DNA of 54,072 nt, taken from Ga0077530 sp035565975. GTDB taxonomy: Bacteria > Pseudomonadota > Alphaproteobacteria > Rhizobiales > Hyphomicrobiaceae. Positions 27,820-37,643 of the stretch are shown one piece after another (position 1 is the first letter of the stretch; every line of letters begins with the position of its first letter). The translations under genes and the position numbers were made by a program. Under the pieces are notes generated by a model. The model worked only from the letters and a program-made list of their open reading frames with translations. It ran no database searches and was not told the origin of the DNA. The DNA is taken from assembly GCA_035565975.1 (NCBI GenBank), contig DATMRT010000118.1, positions 1 through 54,072 on the forward strand, given 5' to 3'.

Positions 27820-27895
27820 TAGCGTTCCTTTTGATTCCGAAGTCCGCTTGCGACGCCAGCACCGACGTGCGGCGAACGTCGGAATCGGGACGCTA
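27820..27895. repeat. Imperfect inverted repeat between convergent genes
   Basis: TAGCGT and GATTCCGA (27820-27840) are mirrored by TCGGAATC and ACGCTA (27879-27895), with a 38-base loop. The repeat lies between the CpaC-like gene (plus) and the cupin gene (minus) and reaches the cupin stop. It could be a bidirectional terminator; the T-tract is weak. Confidence 0.35.
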
Positions 27896-28192
27896 GTGCT
27901 TCTTGATTTCGACCTCGATGAACGCCACGGCGTGGTCGGTCGGGTTGATGACATTGTGCTCGACGCCTTCGCCGCGATAGTACGGCACGCCGTTCGCCAG
28001 GGGCACGACACGCTCCGTTCCGCCCGGCTCCTCGAGCTTGAGCGCGCCGTCCGTCACGGGCAGCACGACATAGTCGTGGCCGTGGCGATGCCAGCCCGTC
28101 TCGGCACCGGGTGCGAAATCCCACCTCGTCGTGATCACGCGCTCATTATCGATAAGCACCGTCGGGACGGCCTTGGGGCGGGCTGAGGTCAT
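27893..28192 (-). CDS. Small cupin-domain protein
   Basis: The product has 99 residues and is a single-domain cupin. The metal ligands of motif 1 are visible in GWHRHGHDYVV, and motif 2 has EHNVINP. GGAGC lies seven bases before the ATG at 28192. Cupins of this size bind Mn, Fe or Zn and serve many reactions, often on small carboxylates or phenols. It is convergent with the CpaC-like gene. Substrate unknown. Confidence 0.85.
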   Translation of the reverse strand: MTSARPKAVPTVLIDNERVITTRWDFAPGAETGWHRHGHDYVVLPVTDGALKLEEPGGTERVVPLANGVPYYRGEGVEHNVINPTDHAVAFIEVEIKKH

Positions 28193-28347
28193 TGTTTTTG
28201 CTCCGGAATGCTTCTTCTGAGGTGCAAGTCTAGGCCGCCATGGCCGCTTCCCGCAATGCGCTACGCAGCATGACCGGTGCGCCTTCCATCCGAGCGCGCT
28301 TGCCTCTAGGCTGGTTGCCATACGTATCGAGACCCAGCGAGGCGCCG

Positions 28348-28674
28348 ATGATCTTCGACCACCGCACCTACACCGTGAAGCCCGGCATGGTCCGCGCGCA
28401 TCTCGCACAGTATGAGCAGTACGGGCTCAAGCCGCAGACGCGCCATCTCGGCCAGCCCTTCCTTTACGCGACGACCGAGGTCGGCGACGTGAACACCTAC
28501 GTCCATGTCTGGGCCTACAAGGACCTTGCCGACCGCACGACCCGGCGCGCCGCCCTGTGGGCCGACCCCGAATGGCTCGACTATGTGAAGCGCTCGCAGG
28601 AGCTCGGCGCCCTCATCAAGCAGGAGAACAAGATCCTGCTGCCGGCATCGTTCTTCAAGCCGTCGGCCACGTGA
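28348..28674 (+). CDS. NIPSNAP-family protein
   Basis: The product has 108 residues; GAGG precedes the ATG by seven bases. The sequence opens MIFDHRTYTVKPGMV and has HVWAYKDLADRTTRRAAL, typical of the NIPSNAP ferredoxin-like barrel. Function in bacteria is not established. It is the first of three genes in the plus-strand row ahead of the HDAC-like gene. A second NIPSNAP gene of similar size lies at 47206-47538. Confidence 0.86.
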   Translation: MIFDHRTYTVKPGMVRAHLAQYEQYGLKPQTRHLGQPFLYATTEVGDVNTYVHVWAYKDLADRTTRRAALWADPEWLDYVKRSQELGALIKQENKILLPASFFKPSAT

Positions 28675-28710
28675 TCGGGCGCTCCACCCTCGACAAGAGG
28701 CCTCGCCTTT

Positions 28711-29667
<957 letters not shown>

Positions 29668-29707
29668 TGTGATCATTCGGCGCCAGGCCCCCGGGAGACC
29701 ATCCATC

Positions 29708-29992
29708 ATGCAGACGACAAAACCCCAGAGCCGGCCCGAGGGCCGGCACACCGACATCGCGGAGATGTCCTTCGAGCGCGCCCTGAAGGAGCTCGAGGCC
29801 ATCGTCGGCCGCCTCGAGCGCGGCGACGTCGAACTCGAAGAGTCCATAAGCATTTACGAGCGCGGCGAAGCGCTGAAAGAGCACTGCGACCGCCTCCTCA
29901 AGCAGGCCGAAGCCAAGGTCGAGAAGCTGACGTTCGCCGGCGACGGCACCCCCAAGGGCACGGCTCCGCTCGATCCCGACAAGGACACGTGA
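29708..29992 (+). CDS. xseB: Exodeoxyribonuclease VII small subunit
   Basis: The product has 94 residues. GGGAG is ten bases before the ATG at 29708. The core (MSFERALKELEAIVGRLERG, DVELEESISIYERGEALKEH) is the standard XseB helix pair. The N-terminal 20 residues are a variable extension. XseB joins XseA to make the nuclease that trims single-stranded DNA ends. XseA is not in this window. It is followed, after a gap and one small gene, by dxs. Confidence 0.95.
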   Translation: MQTTKPQSRPEGRHTDIAEMSFERALKELEAIVGRLERGDVELEESISIYERGEALKEHCDRLLKQAEAKVEKLTFAGDGTPKGTAPLDPDKDT

Positions 29993-30327
29993 GGCGCCGC
30001 CCGGAGCTTACGCGGCCTCCAGCATTACGTGGCCCCTCTCCCACCCGACGTGCACCCGCCGGCGCTTGATGCCCGGCGGACACACTGTCCGCGCTCCGAG
30101 CGACACGCGCGCATTCGTGCGGCAGATTGATGAGAAATCCTGCGGCAAATGCCTGGGGATAGGCGCCCCGCTAGTACTTGCGCACCCGGAATCGCGCGAA
30201 AATGAACCCGTAGCCAAAATCCGGGTTGAAACGAATTTTCCCGGGCTGAGTTGGATGGACAATCCTGTCGAGAAAAAGCTGATGAATTGGGAGGGAGCAC
30301 GGTGAGCGGATAACCCACGAGGTCACC
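29993..30327. other. Gene-free stretch
   Basis: About 335 bases between xseB and the small secreted Cys protein. A leftward frame ending at 30008 reads CPPGIKRRRVHVGWERGH near its end and could be a decayed gene, but nothing earlier in it is convincing. I see no RNA gene. Confidence 0.35.
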
Positions 30328-30615
30328 ATGCGACTGAGATTTGCAATTCTCTTGGCTCTAATGGTTCCCGCGCCCGCAAGCGCACACGACTGGTACCCCA
30401 TCGAATGCTGCAGCGGTCTCGACTGCGCTCCAGTCGATCAGGCCGAGTTCCAGGGCGGTGATACGCTGATCGTCACCTCCAAGCACGGCACCGGGATCGT
30501 GCCAGCCTCGATGGCCCGGCGCGAGTCGCGGGACAATCGAATGCACGTCTGCATGCGCAAGAGCTGGGACGGCCAGATGCGCGTGATCTGCGTATTCCTT
30601 CCTCCCCCATCCTGA
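30328..30615 (+). CDS. Small secreted Cys-rich protein, unknown
   Basis: The product has 95 residues with a signal peptide ending PASAH. The mature part (HDWYPIECCSGLDCAPVD, TLIVTSKHGTGIVPASMA, RESRDNRMHVCMRKSWDG, MRVICVFLPP) has five cysteines. It reads like a small secreted protein family of Hyphomicrobiales that I recall only by pattern. No activity known. The His-Asp-Trp N-terminus of the mature form could bind copper, which is only an idea. It lies 186 bases upstream of dxs. Confidence 0.75.
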   Translation: MRLRFAILLALMVPAPASAHDWYPIECCSGLDCAPVDQAEFQGGDTLIVTSKHGTGIVPASMARRESRDNRMHVCMRKSWDGQMRVICVFLPPPS

Positions 30616-30801
30616 AGCCTCAACCCACCGGGCCGCCACTCCTGGGCACGCCTCGGCGCGTATTGCGACCATTGGCGCTATCGCGGACGGCCGCGCACGG
30701 CGTACGATGGCTTTTTCTTCGTGTATGGCCCGTGGCTTCTGCTACGCTCCGGACCGTGATAACGAGGCGCCGAGCGCCCGAGATCCCAAGCTGGAAATTT
30801 G

Positions 30802-32730
30802 ATGTCCAATCCCGATACCAAGACGCCCCTTCTGGACAAGGTCCGCACGCCCAGCGACCTCCGTGGGCTCGCCGAGAAGGACCTCCGCCAGCTTGCCGAT
30901 GAGCTGCGCACCGAGACCATCGACGCGGTCTCCGTGACGGGCGGCCATCTCGGGGCCGGTCTCGGCGTCGTCGAGCTCACCGTTGCCCTCCACTACGTCT
31001 TCGACACCCCCCGCGACCGCCTCATCTGGGATGTCGGCCATCAGGCCTATCCGCACAAGATCCTCACCGGGCGGCGCGACCGCATTCGCACGTTGCGGCA
31101 GGGCGGTGGCCTCTCCGGCTTCACCAAGCGCGCCGAAAGCGAATACGACCCGTTCGGCGCGGCGCACTCCTCGACCTCGATCTCCGCCGGCCTCGGCATG
31201 GCCGTCGCCCGCGATCTCGACGGCGGCAAGAACAACGTCGTGTGCGTGATCGGCGATGGCGCCATGAGCGCCGGTATGGCCTACGAGGCCATGAACAATG
31301 CCGGCGCCCGCAACGAGCGCCTGATCGTCATCCTCAACGACAACGACATGTCGATCGCCCCGCCGGTCGGTGCGCTCTCGACCTACCTCGCGCGCATCAC
31401 CTCGAGCGGCACGTATCTGCACCTGCGCGAGGCCGTGAAGCAGCTCGCCAAGCGGCTTCCCAAGCAGTGGGAGCTGCGTGCCGCGCGCGTCGAGGAGTAC
31501 ACCCGCACGTACTGGACCGGCGGCACGCTCTTCGAGGAGCTGGGCTTCTACTACGTCGGCCCGATCGACGGGCACGACCTCAACGTGCTGCTCCCGGTGC
31601 TCAAGAACGCGCGCGATGCCGACCACGGGCCGATCCTCGTGCATGTCGTGACCAAGAAGGGCAAGGGCTACCCACCGGCCGAGGCGTCCGACGACAAGTA
31701 TCACGGCGTGAACAAGTTCAACGTCGTCACCGGCGCGCAGGTCAAGGTCAAGCCGAACGCGCCGAGCTATACGAAAGTCTTCGCCGACAGCCTGATTGCG
31801 GAAGCCCGCAGGGACCCGAAGATCGTCGCCGTCACGGCCGCCATGCCCTCGGGTACCGGCCTCGATCTCTTCGGCAAGGAGTTCCCCGAGCGCACGTTCG
31901 ATGTCGGCATCGCCGAGCAGCACGGCGTCACGTTCGCGGCCGGTCTCGCGACCGAAGGCTACAAACCGTTCGCCGCCATCTACTCGACCTTCCTCCAGCG
32001 CGCCTACGATCAGGTCGTGCACGACGTCGCGATCCAGCGGCTGCCCGTCCGCTTCGCGCTCGACCGTGCCGGCCTCGTCGGCGCCGATGGACCGACACAC
32101 GCCGGCGCCTTCGACCTCGCTTATCTCGGCTGTCTCCCCAACTTCGTGATCATGGCGGCCGCTGACGAGGCCGAGCTTCGCCACATGGTCGCGACCGCCG
32201 TCGCCATCGACGACCGCCCGAGCGCCTTCCGCTATCCGCGCGGCGAGGGCGTCGGAGTCGACCTCCCCGAGGTCGGCATTCCGCTCGAGATCGGCAAAGG
32301 TCGCATCATCCGCGAGGGCTCGGCCGTCGCCATCCTCTCGCTCGGCACGCGCCTCGCCGAGAGCCTCAAGGCCGCCGAACAGCTCGCCGCGCTCGGTCTT
32401 TCGACCACAGTCGCCGATGCGCGCTTCATGAAGCCGCTCGACGAGGACCTCGTGCGCCGCCTCGCGCGCAACCACGAGGTTCTGATCACCATCGAGGAAG
32501 GCGCGGTCGGCGGCTTCGGCAGCCACGTCCTTCAGTTCCTCGCGACCGCGGGCCTGCTCGACGGCGACCTCAAGGTGCGCCCCATGGCGCTGCCCGACGT
32601 CTTCATCGACCACGACAAACCCGAGCGCATGTACGAGCAGGCTGGCCTCGGCGCTGCCGGCATCGTCGCGACGGTGCTCGGCGCTCTCGACCGCCCCGTC
32701 CAGGCCAACGAGGCCGGCGAACGGGCTTAG
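30802..32730 (+). CDS. dxs: 1-deoxy-D-xylulose-5-phosphate synthase
   Basis: The product has 642 residues, the usual length. The N-terminal thiamine-diphosphate domain has the GDGAMSAGMAYEAMNNA motif, and the family marks VGHQAYPHKILTGRRDR and AAHSSTSISAGLGMAV are present. The central transketolase domain has DVGIAEQHGVTFAAGLA, and the C-terminal domain closes normally. It condenses pyruvate with glyceraldehyde-3-phosphate, the first step of the MEP route to isoprenoids, hopanoids, quinones and carotenoids. A TTG just ahead of the ATG in frame is ignored. Confidence 0.98.
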   Translation: MSNPDTKTPLLDKVRTPSDLRGLAEKDLRQLADELRTETIDAVSVTGGHLGAGLGVVELTVALHYVFDTPRDRLIWDVGHQAYPHKILTGRRDRIRTLRQGGGLSGFTKRAESEYDPFGAAHSSTSISAGLGMAVARDLDGGKNNVVCVIGDGAMSAGMAYEAMNNAGARNERLIVILNDNDMSIAPPVGALSTYLARITSSGTYLHLREAVKQLAKRLPKQWELRAARVEEYTRTYWTGGTLFEELGFYYVGPIDGHDLNVLLPVLKNARDADHGPILVHVVTKKGKGYPPAEASDDKYHGVNKFNVVTGAQVKVKPNAPSYTKVFADSLIAEARRDPKIVAVTAAMPSGTGLDLFGKEFPERTFDVGIAEQHGVTFAAGLATEGYKPFAAIYSTFLQRAYDQVVHDVAIQRLPVRFALDRAGLVGADGPTHAGAFDLAYLGCLPNFVIMAAADEAELRHMVATAVAIDDRPSAFRYPRGEGVGVDLPEVGIPLEIGKGRIIREGSAVAILSLGTRLAESLKAAEQLAALGLSTTVADARFMKPLDEDLVRRLARNHEVLITIEEGAVGGFGSHVLQFLATAGLLDGDLKVRPMALPDVFIDHDKPERMYEQAGLGAAGIVATVLGALDRPVQANEAGERA

Positions 32731-33020
32731 CGATAAGTTTGCCCGCGCGTCTCCGAGCCCTTCACCGTCCATCGACCGACGTGCGCGAGCCCGCTAGCGG
32801 CCCGCGCAATCCTTTCCCGCCCCTTAACAAAATGCCTCGAATGCGACGCAACGCATTTACCCGCGGGTCATATTAATTGACGTCAATGATGGCATTGAAA
32901 GTGTTATTCCGGCAAATTTGAAGCATCTGGCGCGCGAACGGAATGAGGCGCCGGTAAGAGCGCCAGGCGCGGGGTTCCGCGGCCGCTGGGTGGCTTTTCG
33001 CTATTTTCTGGAGATGCTGC
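32731..33020. other. Intergenic stretch with two short palindromes
   Basis: This region is richer in A and T than its surroundings. It contains AATGCG-N6-CGCATT (32840-32857) and the perfect 12-bp palindrome ATTGACGTCAAT (32876-32887), about 130-180 bases upstream of the next gene. Either could bind a dimeric regulator. No coding sequence is apparent. Confidence 0.4.
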
Positions 33021-33275
33021 ATGTCCGCAGTCATCATGGAAGAACAGCTCCTCGTAGCGCTCGGCACCGATGCGGATCTCACTGCGGCCGGTTGCGCCGC
33101 CGAGGCCGCGAGCCCGGACGGCATCATCGTCCGGCGTGGCCCGCACTATCGTGGCGCGTGGCGCTGGGATCGTGGTGCGTATGCCTTCACGCCCGCGGGC
33201 TACAGCGAGGCAACGCTCAACGCGGACACGATCGACGAGGCATTACTCGTCACGCGTCAAATGGCGCTGAAGTAA
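33021..33275 (+). CDS. Small protein, unknown
   Basis: The product has 84 residues (MSAVIMEEQLLVALGTDADL..). GGAG is seven bases before the start. The middle has GIIVRRGPHYRGAWRWDRGAY, suggesting a small alpha/beta fold. No known family. The codon pattern and the Shine-Dalgarno support a real gene. Confidence 0.6.
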   Translation: MSAVIMEEQLLVALGTDADLTAAGCAAEAASPDGIIVRRGPHYRGAWRWDRGAYAFTPAGYSEATLNADTIDEALLVTRQMALK

Positions 33276-33302
33276 GATCGCTCGCGCGCTCGTCGCACGA
33301 CT

Positions 33303-33725
33303 TTACTTCCCAGGTGTCCAGCCGGGCGGCGCCATTTCGAAGCCGCTGAACTCGAACGCCGGGCTGACCGTACAGCCGATGAGCGTCCACTCTCCCGTGC
33401 TCACCGCACTCTGCCAGATGCCCGCCGGTACAATCACTTGAGGCCGTGCGCCGGTGAGAAGCCCATTACCGAGCGTGACGACATCGAGCGCAACGCCGTC
33501 TGGTGAGAGCGACATCTCGAGCGGCGCACCCGCGTACCAGTGCCAGATCTCGGCCGCATCGACGCGGTGCCAGTGGGACCGCTCGCCTGCCTGCAAGAGA
33601 AAGTAGATGGCCGTGCCCGCACCGCGGCCGCCGTCCGGATGAACATGACGCCACGTTTCGACGAAATGGCCGCCTTCGGGGTGGGGCCGCATCCCGAGCA
33701 TCGCGATGATCTCGTTCGGCGTCAT
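33303..33725 (-). CDS. Cupin superfamily protein (DUF985)
   Basis: The product has 140 residues with GGAG eight bases before the start. The pattern LGMRPHPEGGHFVETWRH, then RSHWHRVDAAEIWHWYAGAP, then VIVPAGIWQSA fits DUF985 (cupin_5), whose members bind a metal by His residues of the HWH cluster. Enzymatic role not established. It lies directly beyond the stop of the caspase-like gene on the same strand, 97 bases away. Confidence 0.87.
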   Translation of the reverse strand: MTPNEIIAMLGMRPHPEGGHFVETWRHVHPDGGRGAGTAIYFLLQAGERSHWHRVDAAEIWHWYAGAPLEMSLSPDGVALDVVTLGNGLLTGARPQVIVPAGIWQSAVSTGEWTLIGCTVSPAFEFSGFEMAPPGWTPGK

Positions 33726-33822
33726 GCTTGTTTCTCCGCGGGCTGTCGGGAACGGGTTCTCCGCAACTTTCGTGATGCCGCACCCGCGGGAGCGATACCC
33801 TGACGTCGCGCCCATAGCGCGC

Positions 33823-35193
33823 TCATCGGCATCCGAGCGCCTTCTCGCGCGCCTGCAGGCTATCGACCTCGGCCCGGCTTGCCGGCGACATGGCCGCCTG
33901 AGCTGCCCGCTGATCGCGGAAACAGGAGGAAGTGTCGAAGACCTGACGCGCCCGCGCCGTCGTGAAGCAGTAGCCGTAGCTGTGCCAGATCGCATTGCGG
34001 CGGAACCAGAGATCATCGCAGCTATCCGCGGCGGAAGGCGAAGCGGCCGGGACGCGTGGCGGGGGAACGGGAACTGCGGCAGGCTGAGCGCGGGGCACTG
34101 CCATGGTGCGGCAACACGCAATCCAATTGCTGTGCGCCCAGCCGGTCATGCCATCGATCAGCTCGACGCGCCGCCAGGGTCCGCGGCTCTCGCGCACCCT
34201 GAGGAGCGTGTCCGGCCCCATGGTGGCAATGCGCACGTCGGCCGGCGTGGGCCCCGTCCGCAGCGCCAGGAAGTTGTCGCCTTTCGGGTCGAGACCGGTG
34301 ACGTAGTGGAACTTCTCCATCACGGGCGGCGCCATCGGCATACCGCGCGGATCGGAGCGCGGCGCGGGCATAGGCGGCGCGTCCGCCATTTGCCGCGGCG
34401 GCGGCGCGCCCGTGCCCGCAAAGGCCACCTCGTCGACGAGCGAGGAATTCTCCCAGGGGATCTGCGCCTCGTTCGTCTCCTGCTGAACGGCCGCGCGGAC
34501 CCGCCGCATGACCGCGTGCACGTCGGCGCCCGCGAGCGGCATGTACTCGAGAAGCGCCCGCGTGAAGGGACTGTTGCGGCCGCTGCCGTCGAGCGCGACG
34601 TTGCCCGGCTGCGTCGAGTACACGATGAACGAGCCGACGCCCGCATAGACGCGCGCGAGGCCTTTGACGGCGCCCAAGGAGCGGGTCTTCCCGCCCGCCG
34701 CGATCCCTTCCGCGAACGGGTTGTCGCGGCAGGCATCGAGGATCACGATGCGCGTGCGCGACAGGCGCGAGAGGTCGGCGAGAAGCGCATTGAGCGGGAC
34801 GAACTGCCGCTTTACACCCTCTTCGCTTTCGATGCGCGCATCGACCGGCGCGAGATAGTTCTCGCCGCCCATCTGCAGGGCGTGGCCAGCGAAGTACACG
34901 AGCGACATGTCGTCCGATTGAAGCTGCTGGGTGAATGAGGCGAAGGCCTTCAGCATCTCGGCGCGCGAGACGTCGAGTTGCACGGTCACATCCCAGCCGA
35001 GATCGCGCAGCCGCGCCGCCATGTCCTGCGCGTCGCTCACGGGATTGGGCAGGACGGACGTGAACTGGTAGGCGGAATTGCCGACAATGAACGCACGCCG
35101 CGTTGCCGCTTCAGCCGACGCGGCAATTGCAGTCACCAACGCCAGCGGAGCGAGCAGATAAATCGCTGCGCGCCAGAAGAAACGAGCCCCCAT
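33823..35193 (-). CDS. Secreted caspase-like (peptidase C14) protein with SH3 and YARHG domains
   Basis: The product has 456 residues; GGAGG lies before the ATG at 35193. Signal peptide to about residue 29 (AASAEA). Residues 31-275 are a caspase p20-like fold: H104 (YFAGHAL) and C155 (ILDACRDNPF) form the His-Cys dyad. A proline-rich linker (about 280-325) leads to a bacterial SH3 domain (LALRTGPTP, TLLRVRESRGPWRRVELIDG). The last 60 residues, with IWHSYGYCF and six other aromatic/Cys positions, resemble the YARHG domain. Such caspase-like proteins occur widely in alphaproteobacteria; the target is unknown. The periplasmic location follows from the signal peptide. Confidence 0.85.
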   Translation of the reverse strand: MGARFFWRAAIYLLAPLALVTAIAASAEAATRRAFIVGNSAYQFTSVLPNPVSDAQDMAARLRDLGWDVTVQLDVSRAEMLKAFASFTQQLQSDDMSLVYFAGHALQMGGENYLAPVDARIESEEGVKRQFVPLNALLADLSRLSRTRIVILDACRDNPFAEGIAAGGKTRSLGAVKGLARVYAGVGSFIVYSTQPGNVALDGSGRNSPFTRALLEYMPLAGADVHAVMRRVRAAVQQETNEAQIPWENSSLVDEVAFAGTGAPPPRQMADAPPMPAPRSDPRGMPMAPPVMEKFHYVTGLDPKGDNFLALRTGPTPADVRIATMGPDTLLRVRESRGPWRRVELIDGMTGWAHSNWIACCRTMAVPRAQPAAVPVPPPRVPAASPSAADSCDDLWFRRNAIWHSYGYCFTTARARQVFDTSSCFRDQRAAQAAMSPASRAEVDSLQAREKALGCR

Positions 35194-35248
35194 CAGCTCA
35201 CCTCCATGAGTTCGAGAGGCAAGCAATAGCCGATGCGGGCCCGCTTTT

Positions 35249-36346
35249 CTATTCGGCCGGTATGGCCGCCTCGCTTTCGGCCAGGGCGGCGTGGGACTTG
35301 GACGTGGCTGCCTCGGCAGCCCCACCGAACGCGCCCTCATTGAGGCGCACCCAGTTGTCGAGTTGCGCCACGCCTTCGGCAACGCTGATCTCGGGTTTCC
35401 AGCCGAGCACGCGCTCGAGCTTGCGCACGTCGCTGATGTAGACGCGCTGATCGCCGGGACGCCAGTCGTCATAGCGCAGCGGGATCTTGCGGCCCATACG
35501 CTGCTCGAGCAGCTCGATCAGATCGACGAGCGACAGGAGCTGGCTCGTTCCGCCGCCGATGTTGAAGGCCTGACCCTTGACCTTGTCGGGCGCCATGATC
35601 GCGGCCTCGTAGGCCCGCACGAGATCGTCCACGTGAAGCACGTCGCGGACCTGCTTGCCGTCGCCGAAGATCGTGATCGGGCGGCGCAGGCGCGCGGCGA
35701 TCGTGAACCACGCGACCCAGCCCTGATCCTCGATGCCGAACTGTCGCGTGCCGTAGATGCAGGACTGGCGGAACGCCGTCGCGGGAATTCCATAGATCCG
35801 CGCGAAATCGAGCGTGTATTGATCGGCGGCCCCCTTCGAGCAGCCGTAGGGCGAGAGGAAGTCCAGCGGCTGCTCCTCGTCGATGCCGTGCGGACGGTCG
35901 ACATAGGCGTAGCGGCTGCCGCTGAGCTCGTAGCGCGCGCTCTCGATCTTGCCGTAGACCTTGTTCGTCGAAGCGAAAATGAAGACGGCCTCGGGCGCAT
36001 GACGGCGCACGGCATCGAGCAGGTTGAAGGTGCCGAGCGCATTGATCATGAAATCCGTGCGCGGGTCCGTCACCGATGTCGTGACAGCGACCTGGGCCGC
36101 CAGATGGATCACCGCATCGTAGCGCCGCTCAGACATTACGCGCTCGACGGCCGCCCGCTCGCGGATATCGACGCGCTCGAAGTCGAAGTTCGTGCCATCA
36201 CGCAGCCAGTTGAGATTATGCTCGGTGCCGTCCCGCGAGAGGTCGTCCAGCACAGTCACTCGCCAGTTTCGGGTCCCGAAGTATCGCGCCGCATTGCAGC
36301 CAACGAAACCGGCCCCCCCGGTGATCAAAACCCTCTTACTGCGCAT
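35249..36346 (-). CDS. NAD-dependent nucleotide-sugar epimerase (CDP-paratose 2-epimerase-like)
   Basis: The product has 365 residues. AGGAGGAG precedes the start at 36346. The NAD motif GGAGFVG (10-16) and the catalytic pair Y167 and K171 (SPYGCSK) mark an extended SDR. STNKVYG (126-132) and the DEEQPLDFLSPYG context are typical of CDP-paratose/tyvelose 2-epimerases. The C-terminal 35 residues are an Ala/Ser-rich extension. It supplies a modified sugar nucleotide to the glycan genes across the divergent promoter. Confidence 0.88.
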   Translation of the reverse strand: MRSKRVLITGGAGFVGCNAARYFGTRNWRVTVLDDLSRDGTEHNLNWLRDGTNFDFERVDIRERAAVERVMSERRYDAVIHLAAQVAVTTSVTDPRTDFMINALGTFNLLDAVRRHAPEAVFIFASTNKVYGKIESARYELSGSRYAYVDRPHGIDEEQPLDFLSPYGCSKGAADQYTLDFARIYGIPATAFRQSCIYGTRQFGIEDQGWVAWFTIAARLRRPITIFGDGKQVRDVLHVDDLVRAYEAAIMAPDKVKGQAFNIGGGTSQLLSLVDLIELLEQRMGRKIPLRYDDWRPGDQRVYISDVRKLERVLGWKPEISVAEGVAQLDNWVRLNEGAFGGAAEAATSKSHAALAESEAAIPAE

Positions 36347-36682
36347 TTCTCCTCCTAGAGAGACGTGAAAGCAGACCCGGCGGCCCCAACCCAACCGCGC
36401 AAGCCTGCCTCGCTGGTGCCACCGTCGGCTCAGACGCGGCGCCAGCTGAAAAGGTTCAGATCGCGGACAGTACCCTATCGTATATGAACGAACACCGCGC
36501 AGCCCTAGAGCGCTGTTTTGCAAGGCAGTCTGCAAGTATTGCAAGCGTGCATCATGCGAGCAGGCAACGTCGCAGCGACGGAACTTTCGCACTTGCGGCG
36601 TTGTTCATAGCTGGTTCATCTGCGGTTCCGCAGGGAGCGACGTCTATACAGCCACTGCGCACCGCACGGAGCGTCCGCATCT
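36347..36682. promoter_or_regulatory. Divergent promoter region with three TGCAAG repeats
   Basis: The 336 bases separate the two epimerase genes and must hold promoters for both directions. TGCAAG occurs three times, at 36519-36524, 36531-36536 and 36540-36545, a possible regulator site. No -35/-10 pair could be assigned. No protein gene is evident. Confidence 0.35.
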
Positions 36683-37636
36683 ATGAGAATTCTCGTCACC
36701 GGGGGGGCGGGCTTCATCGGCTCCCACCTCACCCGGCGCTTGCTCGCCGACGGCCACGAAGTCCATGTCATTGATAATGAATCCAATGGCTTACGGAGCA
36801 CAGTTCCGTCTGGCGCGCACTTCGTCCATGGCGATGTCATCCGCCCTGAGGACTTGGAGCCCGTCTTCGCGAAGAAGCTCGACGCCGTCTGTCATCTTGC
36901 AGGCCAGGTCTCGATCATCCGAGCGTTCGACAACCCGGTCGGCGATTTGCGCACGAACACCGAAGGCACGGTAAATGTCGTTCAGCAATGCGTGAAGCAT
37001 CGTGTACCACGACTCATCTATGCGAGCTCGATGACGGCCTATGGCGACTGCGAGAAGGTCCCGACGCCTGAGAGCGAGCCCTGCAAGCCCGACTCCTACT
37101 ACGGCATCACCAAATTTGCGGCCGAGCGCTACGTACACGCCACCGCTGTGCGGCCGGACCTCGGCTTCGACTTCCGCGTCACGTCGCTACGTATGTTCAG
37201 CGTCTATGGGCCGGGACAAGCTCTCGACAATCCCTATCAGGGCGTGCTCGGTATCTTCATCGGCCGCCTGATCCGGGGCGAACCGCTCATGATCTTCGGC
37301 GACGGCAAGCAGACCCGCGACTTCGTCTACATCGGCGACATCATCGAGGGCTGGGTCACCGCACTGACGAATGACAAGGCCGCCGGCGGCATCTTCAATC
37401 TCGGCAGCGGCCGCTCGACGTCGATCAACGACCTCGCGGCGTATGCGGCCGGTGCGTTCGGCCATAAGCCGGGCGCGTACGACATCCGCCACATGCCCTC
37501 CCGCCCAGGCGAGCAGCGGCGCATCCAGGCCGACATCTCGCATGCGCGCGCCGTACTCGGCTGGGAGCCGCGCACGATGCTTGCCGAGGGTCTCGCAGAG
37601 ACTGTCCGCCAGGGACGCGCGCTCACCAGCGCCTGA
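36683..37636 (+). CDS. NAD-dependent epimerase/dehydratase (UDP-glucose 4-epimerase-like)
   Basis: The product has 317 residues. NAD motif GGAGFIG (7-13), S116, Y140 and K144 (YGITK) are the catalytic residues of extended SDRs. SVYGPGQALDNPYQGVLGIF and FGDGKQTRDFVYIGD are typical of the GalE/WbpP-like group that makes UDP-galactose or UDP-GalNAc-type sugars. It is the first gene of the plus-strand glycan cluster; the next gene starts seven bases after its stop. Confidence 0.9.
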   Translation: MRILVTGGAGFIGSHLTRRLLADGHEVHVIDNESNGLRSTVPSGAHFVHGDVIRPEDLEPVFAKKLDAVCHLAGQVSIIRAFDNPVGDLRTNTEGTVNVVQQCVKHRVPRLIYASSMTAYGDCEKVPTPESEPCKPDSYYGITKFAAERYVHATAVRPDLGFDFRVTSLRMFSVYGPGQALDNPYQGVLGIFIGRLIRGEPLMIFGDGKQTRDFVYIGDIIEGWVTALTNDKAAGGIFNLGSGRSTSINDLAAYAAGAFGHKPGAYDIRHMPSRPGEQRRIQADISHARAVLGWEPRTMLAEGLAETVRQGRALTSA

Positions 37637-37643
37637 GGACGCC

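Noticed and set aside
30742..32772. A 676-residue open frame on the reverse strand of dxs
   Set aside because: It mirrors the dxs codons; its translation is Asp/Glu/Arg-rich noise, while the plus-strand product is a complete Dxs.
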